From an uncultured Coriobacteriaceae bacterium (GTDB taxonomy: Bacteria; Actinomycetota; Coriobacteriia; Coriobacteriales; Atopobiaceae), in NCBI GenBank assembly GCA_902791035.1, contig CADAUA010000001.1, positions 186,001-250,000 of the forward strand: DNA of 64,000 nucleotides, in the 5' to 3' direction. Position numbers and translations under genes: made by a program. Below the pieces are notes generated by a model. That model had not been told where the DNA came from. It saw only the letters and a list, made by a program, of their open reading frames with translations, and did no database searches. Below, piece after piece: positions 26,992 to 36,200 of the stretch (position 1 is its first letter; each line of letters begins with the position of its first letter).

Positions 26992-27933
26992 CTAGCCGAG
27001 GAAGCGGACCTCGGGCTCCAGGCGCACGCCAAAGTCGTGCTCGACCTCGTGCTGCACGTGCTCGATCACGGCGTGGACGTCGGCTGCCGTGGCACCACCA
27101 AGGTTGACCACGAAACCGGCGTGCTTCTTGCTCACGGCGGCCCGGCCCACCTGGTAGCCCATGAGGCCGGCATCGCTTATCAGCTTGCCCGCGAAGTGCC
27201 CCTCGGGACGCTTGAAGGTGGAGCCGGCGCTGGGCTTGTCGAGCGGCTGCTTCTCCTCTCGGCGCTGCGTGAGGTCGTCCATGGTCTCGCGGATCCTGTC
27301 CTGGTCCGCGGGCTCCAGCCTGAACGTCGCAGACAGGACCACCATGCCCTCGTCGGCTATGCGGCTCTTGCGATAGCCCAGGCCCAGCTCGTCCACGGGA
27401 AGGGTCGCCGTGGTGCCGTCGGCCAGCAGCACGCGCACACTCTTGAGCACGTCTGCCATGCAACCGCCGTAGGCTCCGGCGTTCATGAAGCAGGCTCCGC
27501 CGATGGAGCCCGGGATGCCGCAGGCGAACTCCAAGCCAGAAAGACCCAGCTCACAGGCCATCTCGGAGGCCTCGCGCAGCGGCACGCCCGCCTCGCACAT
27601 GAGCTCCTTGCCCTCGGCGTTCACACCCACGAGCCCCTCGGTGAGGGAGACGATGGCACCCCGGTAGCCCGCATCGGAAACGAGAAGGTCGGACCCGCAC
27701 CCGAGCAAGAAGCGCGGCTCGCCGGCCTCGTCCAGGATGCGCAGCACCTCCCGCAGCTCCTCGACGTCGTCCGGCATCACGTAGAGGTCCGCCGGACCCC
27801 CGATCTCGAACGTGGTGTGCTCGCTCATGGGCTCCGCGAGCTCGACGTTGTCTTCGCCCACCACCGAGCGAAGCCTCCATGCCAGCGCCTCTAAGTCAGG
27901 GCCACTCAGTGCCTCGGGGCCGCCTTGTGCCAT
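26992..27933 (-). CDS. murB: UDP-N-acetylenolpyruvoylglucosamine reductase
   Basis: The 313-residue flavoenzyme makes UDP-MurNAc for peptidoglycan. FAD-binding motifs TTFEIGGPADLYV and GCGSDLLVSDAGYRG, the core GIPGSIGGACFMNAGAYG, YRKS, and AGSTFKRPEGHFAGKLI (with the proton-donor Ser) identify a type IIb MurB. The start is uncertain: ATG 27933 has GGAG 12 bases upstream, while ATG 27957 (eight residues longer) has no site. It stands alone, convergent with pfk. Confidence 0.92.
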   Translation of the reverse strand: MAQGGPEALSGPDLEALAWRLRSVVGEDNVELAEPMSEHTTFEIGGPADLYVMPDDVEELREVLRILDEAGEPRFLLGCGSDLLVSDAGYRGAIVSLTEGLVGVNAEGKELMCEAGVPLREASEMACELGLSGLEFACGIPGSIGGACFMNAGAYGGCMADVLKSVRVLLADGTTATLPVDELGLGYRKSRIADEGMVVLSATFRLEPADQDRIRETMDDLTQRREEKQPLDKPSAGSTFKRPEGHFAGKLISDAGLMGYQVGRAAVSKKHAGFVVNLGGATAADVHAVIEHVQHEVEHDFGVRLEPEVRFLG

Positions 27934-28083
27934 ATGTGCAACACACTCCAAGCTCATGACGTGCGGCTGCAGCCGCGCGCGGGACGTTCCCGCAACCCGA
28001 CTGAGTATAGCAGCGTAAGATTGTGAATCCGAGTCCAAGCCTGCGGCGCCTCACGTGGTACCGCCCGGTCACGAGGAGCACAC

Positions 28084-29013
28084 ATGTCCATACGCAGCCG
28101 CTGGCTTCCCATCCTGCTCTCCGGCGCCCTGGTGGTGGCCATGGTCGCCCTGGCAGACGCCTTCGCCTGCCAGGAGCTCCTCTTCCCCGAGACTACGGCC
28201 ATCCTCTGCGGCGCCTGGATCCAGCCCCGACAGGCCTGGGAGGTCGACCGGCCCCGGATGTTCCTGCTCATGGCAGCGGGGGCGGTCTTCGGCTTAGTAG
28301 CAAACCTTGGACTCGGCGCCGTGCCCCTGCCCGCCCGCGTGCTCCTGGGCTACGCCTTCTGCGCCCTCATGATGACGCTCATGCACGCCAGCATGGCGCC
28401 CATGTTCTCCGCGGCCATCCTCCCCATGCTGCTCGGTACGGACTCCTGGGCCTACCCCGCGGCCGTGGTGATCCTCGTGACCATCGTCTGCGCTGGGCAG
28501 ATGGGACTTGAGCGGGCCGGGCTTCGTGAGCCCATCGAGCTCCCCAAGGTGGAAACAAGCCCGTCCGCCCGCGACGCGCTCGCCTACTGGGGCAGGCGCC
28601 TGGCGGTCTTTGCAATGGTGGCCGTGCCCGCCTACGTGGCCGGCCTCACCTTCCTCGCCGTGCCGCCCCTCATCGTGGCCTACACCGAGCTCTCGCAGCC
28701 GGGCTTCTCGCTGCGCGCGCACCCATTGCGGGCCTGGGCCGTGCTCGCAGGCGCCGGAGCCATAGGTGCGCTGGCAAGAAACGCGGTCGCCTTGCTTGGA
28801 CTGCCCCTGGCAGCAGCAGCGGCCCTCGGCTTCGTGGCACTCGTTTTCCTGTGGGACGGCCTGCACGTGTGGATGCCGCCTGCGGGGGCGGCCATGCTGC
28901 TGGCCCTCCTGGTGCCCTGGGCCAACCCCTGGGCCTACGCTCTGGAGGTGGCCTGCGGCGCCGCCATCTGGGTGGCCGCGGCCCTTCTCGCCTTCCCGCA
29001 CAATAACGCCTGA
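28084..29013 (+). CDS. Polytopic membrane protein, possibly HPP-like
   Basis: This 309-residue protein has about eight to ten hydrophobic segments in two halves, each with a similar plan (FPETTAILCGAWI in the first, WMPPAGAAMLLALLV in the second), separated by a short cytoplasmic linker near residue 155. The PPAGA segment faintly recalls the HPP family of small membrane proteins, but I cannot assign it securely. ATG 28084 follows GAGGAG. It is upstream of, and on the same strand as, the FMN riboswitch but is not itself under it. Confidence 0.65.
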   Translation: MSIRSRWLPILLSGALVVAMVALADAFACQELLFPETTAILCGAWIQPRQAWEVDRPRMFLLMAAGAVFGLVANLGLGAVPLPARVLLGYAFCALMMTLMHASMAPMFSAAILPMLLGTDSWAYPAAVVILVTIVCAGQMGLERAGLREPIELPKVETSPSARDALAYWGRRLAVFAMVAVPAYVAGLTFLAVPPLIVAYTELSQPGFSLRAHPLRAWAVLAGAGAIGALARNAVALLGLPLAAAAALGFVALVFLWDGLHVWMPPAGAAMLLALLVPWANPWAYALEVACGAAIWVAAALLAFPHNNA

Positions 29014-29048
29014 CGCGCCTGTACCGTTCTGCTACAGTAGGGGGGTCG

Positions 29049-29179
29049 TTTTCAGGGCGGGGTGGAAATCCCCACTGGCGGTAACGGGCGTTGCGACGCC
29101 CGAAGTCCGCGACCCGCGGATACGCGGCTGACCCGGTGCGAGTCCGGGACCAACGGTCAGAGTCCGGATGGAAGAAACG
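29049..29179 (+). promoter_or_regulatory. FMN riboswitch (RFN element)
   Basis: The conserved RFN blocks are present in order: TTCAGGGCGGGGTGGAAATC, CCCCACTGGCGGTA, AGTCCGCGACCC, GCTGACCCGGTGCGAGTCCG, and CCAACGGTCAGAGTCCGGAT. The element ends ten bases before ribU, and its 3' strand abuts the GGAG ribosome-binding site (29178-29182). No terminator lies between them, so FMN binding most likely blocks translation initiation. Confidence 0.95.
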
Positions 29180-29188
29180 GAGATTGCC

Positions 29189-29770
29189 ATGGCGGCAGAA
29201 TCCCACAGCACAAAGCGCACGAACCCCCACTCCACCTCCCAGGCGGGCGGATGGAGCACGAACAAGATCGCCACGGTGGCGCTTCTCTCCGCCGTCGCAC
29301 TCGTGCTCAGCTTCATCCAGATCCCCGTGTTCCCACCGGCGCCCTACCTCACCTACGATCCCTCGGGCGTCGTGGCCCTCTTCGCCGGCCTGGCCTTCGG
29401 CCCCGCCATGGGCGCCGCCGTGTCCGTCCTGCCCTGGGTCCTGCACCTGATCTTCGAGTTCAATCCCTGGGGCGACCTCATGGCCATCATCGCCACCGTG
29501 GCCCTGGCCCTGCCCGCCGCCCTTGTCTACGCGCGCAGCAAGACCCCGCGCGACATGGTCGCTGGCATGGTGGTGGGCGGCGTCGTGGCCCTCGTGGCCT
29601 GCATCGTGGGCAACCTGCTGATCACCCCCGTCTACTCCGGCGTTACGGTCGACGTGGTCGTCTCCATGATCGTGCCGATCCTCCTGCCCTTCAACCTCAT
29701 CAAGATCGTGCTCAACTGCGTGATAGGCGCGCTGGTCATGAAGCCGCTCTCAAAGGCCATCGGCCGCTAG
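29189..29770 (+). CDS. ribU: ECF riboflavin transporter substrate-binding subunit
   Basis: The 193-residue membrane protein has about six helices and the RibU-type segments IQIPVFPPAPYLTYDPSGVV (in outline) and FNPWGDLMA. It binds riboflavin and takes it up with the ECF energising module encoded next. A polar N-terminal extension of about 30 residues precedes the first helix. The FMN riboswitch directly upstream confirms the substrate. ATG 29189 is chosen because GGAG sits seven bases before it. Confidence 0.93.
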   Translation: MAAESHSTKRTNPHSTSQAGGWSTNKIATVALLSAVALVLSFIQIPVFPPAPYLTYDPSGVVALFAGLAFGPAMGAAVSVLPWVLHLIFEFNPWGDLMAIIATVALALPAALVYARSKTPRDMVAGMVVGGVVALVACIVGNLLITPVYSGVTVDVVVSMIVPILLPFNLIKIVLNCVIGALVMKPLSKAIGR

Positions 29771-29775
29771 CGCGC

Positions 29776-31548
29776 GTGGCACAGACCCCGGCCATACGGC
29801 TCGCCGACGTGAGCCTCGTCTACCAGGGTGCGGGCCGGGAGGTCCGCGCCCTGGACGGCGTCTCGCTCGAGATCCCGGTGGGCCAGCGCGTGTGCGTGCT
29901 TGGCGCCAACGGCTCCGGCAAGTCCACACTGGCCAGCGTGATCGCCGGCCTCATGGCGCCGGACGCCGGGACGGTGGAGCTCGTGGGCGAGCGCGTGTGC
30001 ACCGAAGGCCAGGCGGACTTCGAAGCCTACCGACGCGCCCGCCGTCTCCTGGGCCTCGTGTTCCAGAACCCCGGCGACCAGATCGTGACCAGCGTCGTGG
30101 AGGAGGACGTGGCCTTTGGCCCCGAGAACCTGGGCCTCCCCCGCGAGACGGTACGTCGCCGTGTGGACCGCGAGCTGGCGCGCGTGGCCATGACCGACTA
30201 CGCTCAGGCGGATCCCTCGCGCCTCTCCGGTGGCCAGCAGCAGCGCGTGGCCATCGCAGGCGCCCTGGCCATGGACCCTCGGGTGCTGGTGCTCGACGAG
30301 CCCTCCGCCCTCCTGGACGTGCGCGGCCGCGCGGCCATACTCCGCGTGCTCGGGCGCCTGCGCAGGATCGGCTGCACCATCGTGCACATAACCCATTTCA
30401 TGGACGAGGCCGTAGAGGCAGACCGCGTGGTGGTGCTCGACCATGGCCGCGTGGCCCTCGACGGCACGCCGACCGAGGTCTTCTCGCATGCGGACGAGCT
30501 GCGCACCATGCGGCTCGACATGCCCTTTGCCGCTGATCTCTCCTGCCGCCTGCGCGAGCGCGGCGTAGGCGTGCCTGTGGCCATGGAGGCGCAGGAGCTG
30601 GCCCGCAGCCTGGCCCCGCGGCTGGGCACGGTGCGCCTTGCCCCCGAGCAGGCGCCGGAAGGGCGGGCCACGGGCGACCGCGCGCATGCCAGCGTGCCAT
30701 CCGGCAAGAAGGTCCTCCAGCTGGAGGATGTCACCTACTCCTACCGGCCCGGGCTCCACGCCCTGGAGCACGTGTCCCTGGAGGTCGGGCAGGGCGAGCG
30801 CGTGGCGCTCGTTGGCCAGACGGGCTCCGGCAAGTCCACCCTCCTGCGGCTGGCGGCTGGCCTCGAGCGCCCGGACGCAGGCCGCGTGGTCGTGGCCGGC
30901 ATCGACACCTCGACCAAGCGCGGCCGTTGCGCCGCGCACCACGCGGTGGGCTACGTGATGCAGCACCCCGAGCGGCAGCTCTTTGCCCAGACCGTATGGG
31001 AGGACGTGGCCTTCGGCCCGCGGAACATGGGGCTTACCGGTGCGGAGCTCGAGGCCTGCGTGCGCGATGCGCTCGAGCTCACGCTCCTGGACAGCAAGGC
31101 CGGCCTCTCCCCCTTCGAGCTCTCCGGAGGCCAGCGGAGGCGGTGTGCCATCGCCGGGGTCATAGCCATGCGGCCCCACCTGCTCCTGCTCGACGAACCC
31201 ACGGCCGGCCTTGACCCCCACGGCTGCGCCGGCCTGCACGCCATCCTCGACCGCCTGCATGCCGAGGGCGTCACGATCGTGGAGGTCACCCACTCCATGG
31301 AGGACGCCGCGCAGGCCGACCGCGTGGTGGTGCTCGACCAGTCCCGCGTGCTTCTCTCCGGCTCTCCGGCAGAGGTCTTCTCGGAGGCGAACGAGGTGGC
31401 CCTCATCCAGCACGGCCTGGGCGTGCCAGCGGCCACGTCCTTCTCGCGCGTGATCAGGCGGCTGGGCGTTCCCGTGGAGGGGGACGCGCTGGGGGTCGGC
31501 GAGCTGGCCGACGCCCTTGCAGCGGCCTGCCGAGGGGGGCGGTCCTAG
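29776..31548 (+). CDS. ECF transporter ATPase, two ABC domains fused
   Basis: The 590-residue protein joins two ABC ATPase domains (EcfA1/EcfA2 equivalents) in one chain. Domain 1 has Walker A GANGSGKST at 43-51, signature LSGGQQQR and Walker B VLVLDEPSALLD. Domain 2 has Walker A GQTGSGKST at 347-355, signature LSGGQRRR and Walker B LLLLDEPTAGLD. Both have the ECF Q-loops (VFQNPGDQI and MQHPERQLF). It powers RibU and possibly other S components. GTG 29776 begins six bases after the ribU stop without its own ribosome-binding site, so it is probably translationally coupled. Confidence 0.93.
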   Translation: MAQTPAIRLADVSLVYQGAGREVRALDGVSLEIPVGQRVCVLGANGSGKSTLASVIAGLMAPDAGTVELVGERVCTEGQADFEAYRRARRLLGLVFQNPGDQIVTSVVEEDVAFGPENLGLPRETVRRRVDRELARVAMTDYAQADPSRLSGGQQQRVAIAGALAMDPRVLVLDEPSALLDVRGRAAILRVLGRLRRIGCTIVHITHFMDEAVEADRVVVLDHGRVALDGTPTEVFSHADELRTMRLDMPFAADLSCRLRERGVGVPVAMEAQELARSLAPRLGTVRLAPEQAPEGRATGDRAHASVPSGKKVLQLEDVTYSYRPGLHALEHVSLEVGQGERVALVGQTGSGKSTLLRLAAGLERPDAGRVVVAGIDTSTKRGRCAAHHAVGYVMQHPERQLFAQTVWEDVAFGPRNMGLTGAELEACVRDALELTLLDSKAGLSPFELSGGQRRRCAIAGVIAMRPHLLLLDEPTAGLDPHGCAGLHAILDRLHAEGVTIVEVTHSMEDAAQADRVVVLDQSRVLLSGSPAEVFSEANEVALIQHGLGVPAATSFSRVIRRLGVPVEGDALGVGELADALAAACRGGRS

Positions 31549-32342
31549 TGGCCTTCCGACTGGAACTTGGTCAGTACTACGACACGCGCTCGCCCCTGCA
31601 CCGCCTGGACGCGAGGGTCAAGATCCCCTGCGCCCTGGTCCTCATGGTCGCCATGTTCTTCATAGGCAACGCCTGGCAGCTCCTGCTGGGCGCGGCCGCC
31701 TCGGTGGCCGTCGTGGCGCTGAGCCGCGTGCCCCTGCGGCGCGTGCTCGGCTCCATCCGGCCGCTCTTCGTGGTCCTGGCCATCATCCTGGCCTTCAACG
31801 TGCTCTTCGTGCGCGACGGGAACGCCCTGGTGGAGGTGGGCCCAGTGGCGATAACCACGGGCGGGGCCTGGAGGGGTCTGCTCTATGCCGGGCGACTCAC
31901 CTGCGCCCTGCTCGTGGGCACGACCATCCTGCTCACCACTACGCCAGCACGGCTGACCGACGCCTTCGACGCGCTGCTCTCCCCACTCGCGCGGCTGGGC
32001 CTGCCTGCGCACGAGATTGCCATGGTCTGCTCCCTCACCCTGCGCTTCGTCCCCGTGGTCGCCGACGAGGCCGGCGCCATCCTGGACGCCCAGGCCATGC
32101 GGGGCGGCGCCCTCGACGAGGGTGGCATGGGGCACCGGGTCCGCTCGGTCGTGCCCGTGGTCGTGGCCCTCCTGGCGAGCGGACTGCGACATGCCGACAA
32201 CCTCTCGCGCGCCCTCGACGCCCGCTGCTACGAGGGCGGAACGGCCCGGACCCACCTGTACGAGTCCCACGTGGGCGGGCTTGAAGCCGTGGCAGTGGCT
32301 CTGAGCTGCGCGTTCGTGGTGGCGCTGGCCCTTCTCGCCTAG
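31548..32342 (+). CDS. ecfT: ECF transporter transmembrane subunit
   Basis: The 264-residue scaffold protein links S component and ATPases. Coupling motifs with Ala-Arg-Gly character appear as AQAMRGG and ALDARCYEGG, and the N-terminal SPLHRLDARVKI is typical of EcfT. About five to six membrane helices are visible. GTG 31548 overlaps the stop of the ATPase gene by one base. It closes the riboflavin uptake operon. Confidence 0.92.
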   Translation: MAFRLELGQYYDTRSPLHRLDARVKIPCALVLMVAMFFIGNAWQLLLGAAASVAVVALSRVPLRRVLGSIRPLFVVLAIILAFNVLFVRDGNALVEVGPVAITTGGAWRGLLYAGRLTCALLVGTTILLTTTPARLTDAFDALLSPLARLGLPAHEIAMVCSLTLRFVPVVADEAGAILDAQAMRGGALDEGGMGHRVRSVVPVVVALLASGLRHADNLSRALDARCYEGGTARTHLYESHVGGLEAVAVALSCAFVVALALLA

Positions 32343-32361
32343 GCTCCACGTCCGGCTTCCG

Positions 32362-32808
32362 TCACCGCCCGGCAAGCGTCTCCATGGCAGCCGATGGACG
32401 AGCCCACGTCACAGCGCACCCGCGCGGCCCCGGCTGACCACCCACCACCAGCCCCGCCCGAGCAGACTCGGCAGCCGCCGCATCCAGGCAGGCGGCGAGC
32501 GTGACCCCATGCCCTCCGCCCAGCGCCAACGCCCGCTCGTATTCCGCAGATCCCACTGCGACCACCGTGGCGTCCTGCCAGAGCTCCAGGGCCGCCTCCC
32601 AGGCGGCCCCTGCCCCAGGTCCTTGTAGCACCGCATCGAAGACCCGGCTTGCATCCACCGCCGTCACGAGCAGGCGGCATCCACGTGCAGCCTGCAGGAA
32701 GCCCATGGCCTCCTCGTGGGCCTCCCCACCGCCAAGAAGTGCGTCCGTCCACACGTCCCCGCACACGAGCACCCCACGCCGGCGCGCGGCGGCCCCCACA
32801 CCGCTCAC
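32362..32808 (-). CDS. PIN-like putative toxin with degraded active site
   Basis: The 148-residue protein has the PIN-domain outline: strand and helix VLVCGDVWTDALLGGGEAHEE (like DTNVLLDLLL..), LLVTAVDASRVFDAV, a central helix region, and GVTLAACLDAAAAESARAGLV..AVTWARPSAAMETLAG at the position of the usual DFEDALQAAAA..FVTRN. The first acidic residues may be kept, but the DFED acidic pair is replaced (GVTLAACLD), so RNase activity is doubtful. GTG 32808 overlaps the antitoxin stop (GTGA), typical of toxin-antitoxin pairs. PIN assignment is by pattern only. Confidence 0.55.
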   Translation of the reverse strand: MSGVGAAARRRGVLVCGDVWTDALLGGGEAHEEAMGFLQAARGCRLLVTAVDASRVFDAVLQGPGAGAAWEAALELWQDATVVAVGSAEYERALALGGGHGVTLAACLDAAAAESARAGLVVGGQPGPRGCAVTWARPSAAMETLAGR

Positions 32809-33041
32809 CGGATCCCCCAGCTCTCGCGCAGGGACTCCACCCGAGCGGCCACGTCGAGCGGCCGCCCATCCGGCACCTGCAGCTCCGGCAGCTCCCCGGT
32901 CTGAGCCACGTATGCCCACACCCGTCGCACGACCTCCGAGGGTGTGACGCCCAGCCGGCGCAGCTCCTCGTCGCCACGCTGCTTGAGCGCCGCGTCCATC
33001 CGCACGTTCATCTGCACGGAGCGAGTCCCATCTGCCGTCAT
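32805..33041 (-). CDS. RelB/DinJ-type ribbon-helix-helix antitoxin
   Basis: The 78-residue protein starts SVQMNVRMDAALKQRGDEEL, a classic RelB/DinJ ribbon-helix-helix, followed by LGVTPSEVVRRVWAYVAQTGELPE. It should repress its own promoter and bind the partner encoded next. ATG 33041 has GGGAGG upstream. In most systems of this type the partner is a RelE/YafQ toxin; here it is PIN-like. It is divergent from purL; 33042-33280 holds no gene, and TAGAAT at 33226 is a candidate -10 for purL. Confidence 0.8.
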   Translation of the reverse strand: MTADGTRSVQMNVRMDAALKQRGDEELRRLGVTPSEVVRRVWAYVAQTGELPELQVPDGRPLDVAARVESLRESWGIR

Positions 33042-33280
33042 GGCGCCTCCCGACCTCCAGCCCATCAATATCCTACATCAGGATGTTCGTACGACGGATC
33101 AGCGTCCAAGGCACCCAGCGCCAGAGGCGTCAGGCTTCAGGCGTCCGCCTCCCCACCAGCCGTCCACAGAATCTCACCATCACGTGTCAAGACGGCGCAC
33201 TTCTGGGCCGCACGTCACCGGTGGCGTAGAATTGGCGCGTGCATCGCTGTGCGTCACACCCCCGAACGGAAGGGCACCCC

Positions 33281-36200
33281 ATGGTTTGTCGCGTGTACGT
33301 AGAGAGAAGAGCCGGCTTTGACGGCGAGGCCAGGTCGCTCAGCCACGAGCTGCGCCACATGCTGGGCGTGAAGGGCCTCACCGACCTGCGCGTCATCAAC
33401 CGCTACGACGTGGAGGGCATCACCGAGGAGCTCTTTGCCACCTGCGTGCCCACGGTCTTCTCCGAGCCCCAGACCGACGTGGCCACATCCCAGATGCCGC
33501 CCGTGGCCGAGAGCGACCGCGTCTTTGCCGTGGAGTCCCTGCCCGGCCAGTTCGACCAGCGCGACGCCTCCGCCTCCGAGTGCATCCAGCTCATCAGCCA
33601 GGGCGAGCGCCCCATCGTGCGCAACGCCAAGGTCTACGTGCTCTCCGGCGACCTCACGGACAAGGACGTCGAGGCCGTAAAGGCCTACGTGATAAACCCG
33701 GTGGAGGCCCGCGAGGCGTCGCTCGAGCCCCGCACCACCCTGCGCACCACCTACCCGGAGCCGGCCGACGTCGAGGTGCTTGACGGTTTCGACCAGCTGG
33801 ACGAGGCTGGCCTTGCCGCCTTCATCGCGGACCGCGGCCTGGCCATGGACCTGGCCGACATCAAGTTCTGCCAGCAGTACTTTGCCGGCGAGGGCCGCGT
33901 GCCCACGATCACCGAGATCAAGATGATTGACACCTATTGGTCCGACCACTGCCGCCACACCACCTTTGGCACCCAGCTCACGGACGTGCAGATCGACGAC
34001 GAGGTCGTCCAGGCGGCCTTCGACCGCTACCTGGCCATGCGCCACGAGCTGGGCCGCGACGGCAAGCCCGTCTGCCTGATGGACATGGGCACCATCGGCG
34101 CCAAGTACCTCAGGCACACGGGCGACCTGGCCGGGCTCGATGAGTCCGAGGAGATAAACGCCTGCACCGTCAAGGTCAAGGTGGACGTGAACGGCACGCC
34201 CGAGGACTGGCTCTTCCTCTTCAAGAACGAGACCCACAACCACCCCACGGAGATCGAGCCCTTCGGCGGCGCGGCCACCTGCATCGGCGGTGCCATCCGC
34301 GACCCCCTCTCCGGCCGCTCCTACGTCTACCAGGCCATGCGCGTGACCGGCGCGGGCGACCCCACGGTGCCCGTGAGCCAGACCCTGCCCGGCAAGCTCC
34401 CCCAGCGCAAGCTGGTGCGCACGGCGGCCGCCGGCTACTCCTCCTATGGCAACCAGATCGGCCTGGCCACGGGCCAGGTGTCCGAGCTCTACCACCCGGG
34501 ATACGTGGCCAAGCGCATGGAGATCGGTGCCGTGGTAGGCGCCACGCCCCAGAGCCACGTGCGTCGCGAGTGCCCGGCCCCCGGCGACAGGATCGTCCTC
34601 CTGGGCGGCCGTACCGGCCGTGACGGCATCGGCGGCGCCACCGGATCCTCCAAGGCCCACAACGTGGACTCGCTCGCCCAGGACGGCGCCGAGGTGCAGA
34701 AGGGCAACGCTCCCGAGGAGCGCAAGCTCCAGCGCCTCTTCCGCCGCGAGGACGCCTGCCGCCTGATCAAGCGCTGCAACGACTTTGGCGCAGGCGGCGT
34801 GTCCGTGGCCATCGGCGAGCTGGCGGACGGCCTCTACATCGACCTGGACCGCGTGCCCAAGAAGTACGAGGGCCTGGACGGCACCGAGCTCGCCATCTCC
34901 GAGTCCCAGGAGCGCATGGCCGTGGCGCTCGCCCCCGAGGACGTGGACGAGTTCCTGGGCTACGCCCATGAGGAGAACCTCGAGGCCACCGTGGTGGCCA
35001 CCGTCACCGAGGAGCCCCGCCTGCGCATGACCTGGCGCGGCAAGACCATCGTGGACGTGAGCCGCGAGTTCCTGGCCTCCAACGGCGCCCCCAAGCATAT
35101 GGCGGTCCACGTGGAGGCACCCGAGCCCTACGAGCACACCTGGGCCGGCGCGACCTTCGCAGACCGCATGCACGCGCTCGTGACCGACCTCAACGTCGCG
35201 TCCAACAAGGGCCTCTCCGAGCGCTTCGACTCCACCATCGGCGCGGCCACCGTCCTCATGCCCTTTGGCGGCAAGCACCAGCTGACCCCGCCCATGGCCA
35301 TGGTGGCAAAGCTGCCCGTGGACGGCGAGACCGCCACGTGCTCCGGCATGGCCTGGGGCTTCAACCCCTATCTCATGAGCGCGGACCAGTTCCGTGGCGC
35401 CTACCTCTCCGTGGTGGAGTCCGTGAGCCGCATGGTGGCCGCCGGCTTCGACCACAGGAACCTCTACCTGACCTTCCAGGAGTACTTCGAGCGCCTACGC
35501 GATGTGCCCGAGCGCTGGGGCAAGCCCACGGCAGCCCTCCTGGGTGCCCTCATGGCCCAGGCCGACCTCAAGATCGGCTCCATCGGCGGCAAGGACTCCA
35601 TGTCCGGCTCCTTCGAGCAGCTGGACGTGCCACCCACCCTGGTCTCCTTCGCCACCGGCCTGGGCTCCGTTGACCACGTGGTCTCCCCCGAGTTCAAGGG
35701 CCCCGACCACCGCGTGATCGCGCTCGTGCCCAAGTACCAGGCCGACGGCATAACCCCCGAGCCCCAGAGCCTGCTCCACACCTATGAGGCCGTGGAGTCG
35801 CTGATCCGCCAGGGCGTGGCCCTGGCTGTGAGCACCCCAGGCTACGGCTGCGCGGCCGAGGCCATCTTCAAGATGTGCGTGGGCAACGGCTACGGCTTCC
35901 GCTTCGTGCCGGAGTACGACCTGGACTCGCTCTTCTTCCCAGCGTACGGGTCCTTTGCCGTGGAGGTCGCGGACGACATGCCCGTCCAGGTGGCCCCCAC
36001 CGACGTGACCGTGGCCGCCCTGGGCTACACCGAGGACGAGTACGAGCTGGCCGCCTGCGGAGAGGTCCTGGACCTGGCCGAGCTCCAGGAGGCCTGGGAG
36101 GGTGCCATCGAGTCCGTGTACCCCTACCGCGAGGTCGGACAGGAGGTCCAGCCCATCTCCTTCGACGTGGCCGAGAAGGGCGTGGCGCGGCCCGTGCCGG

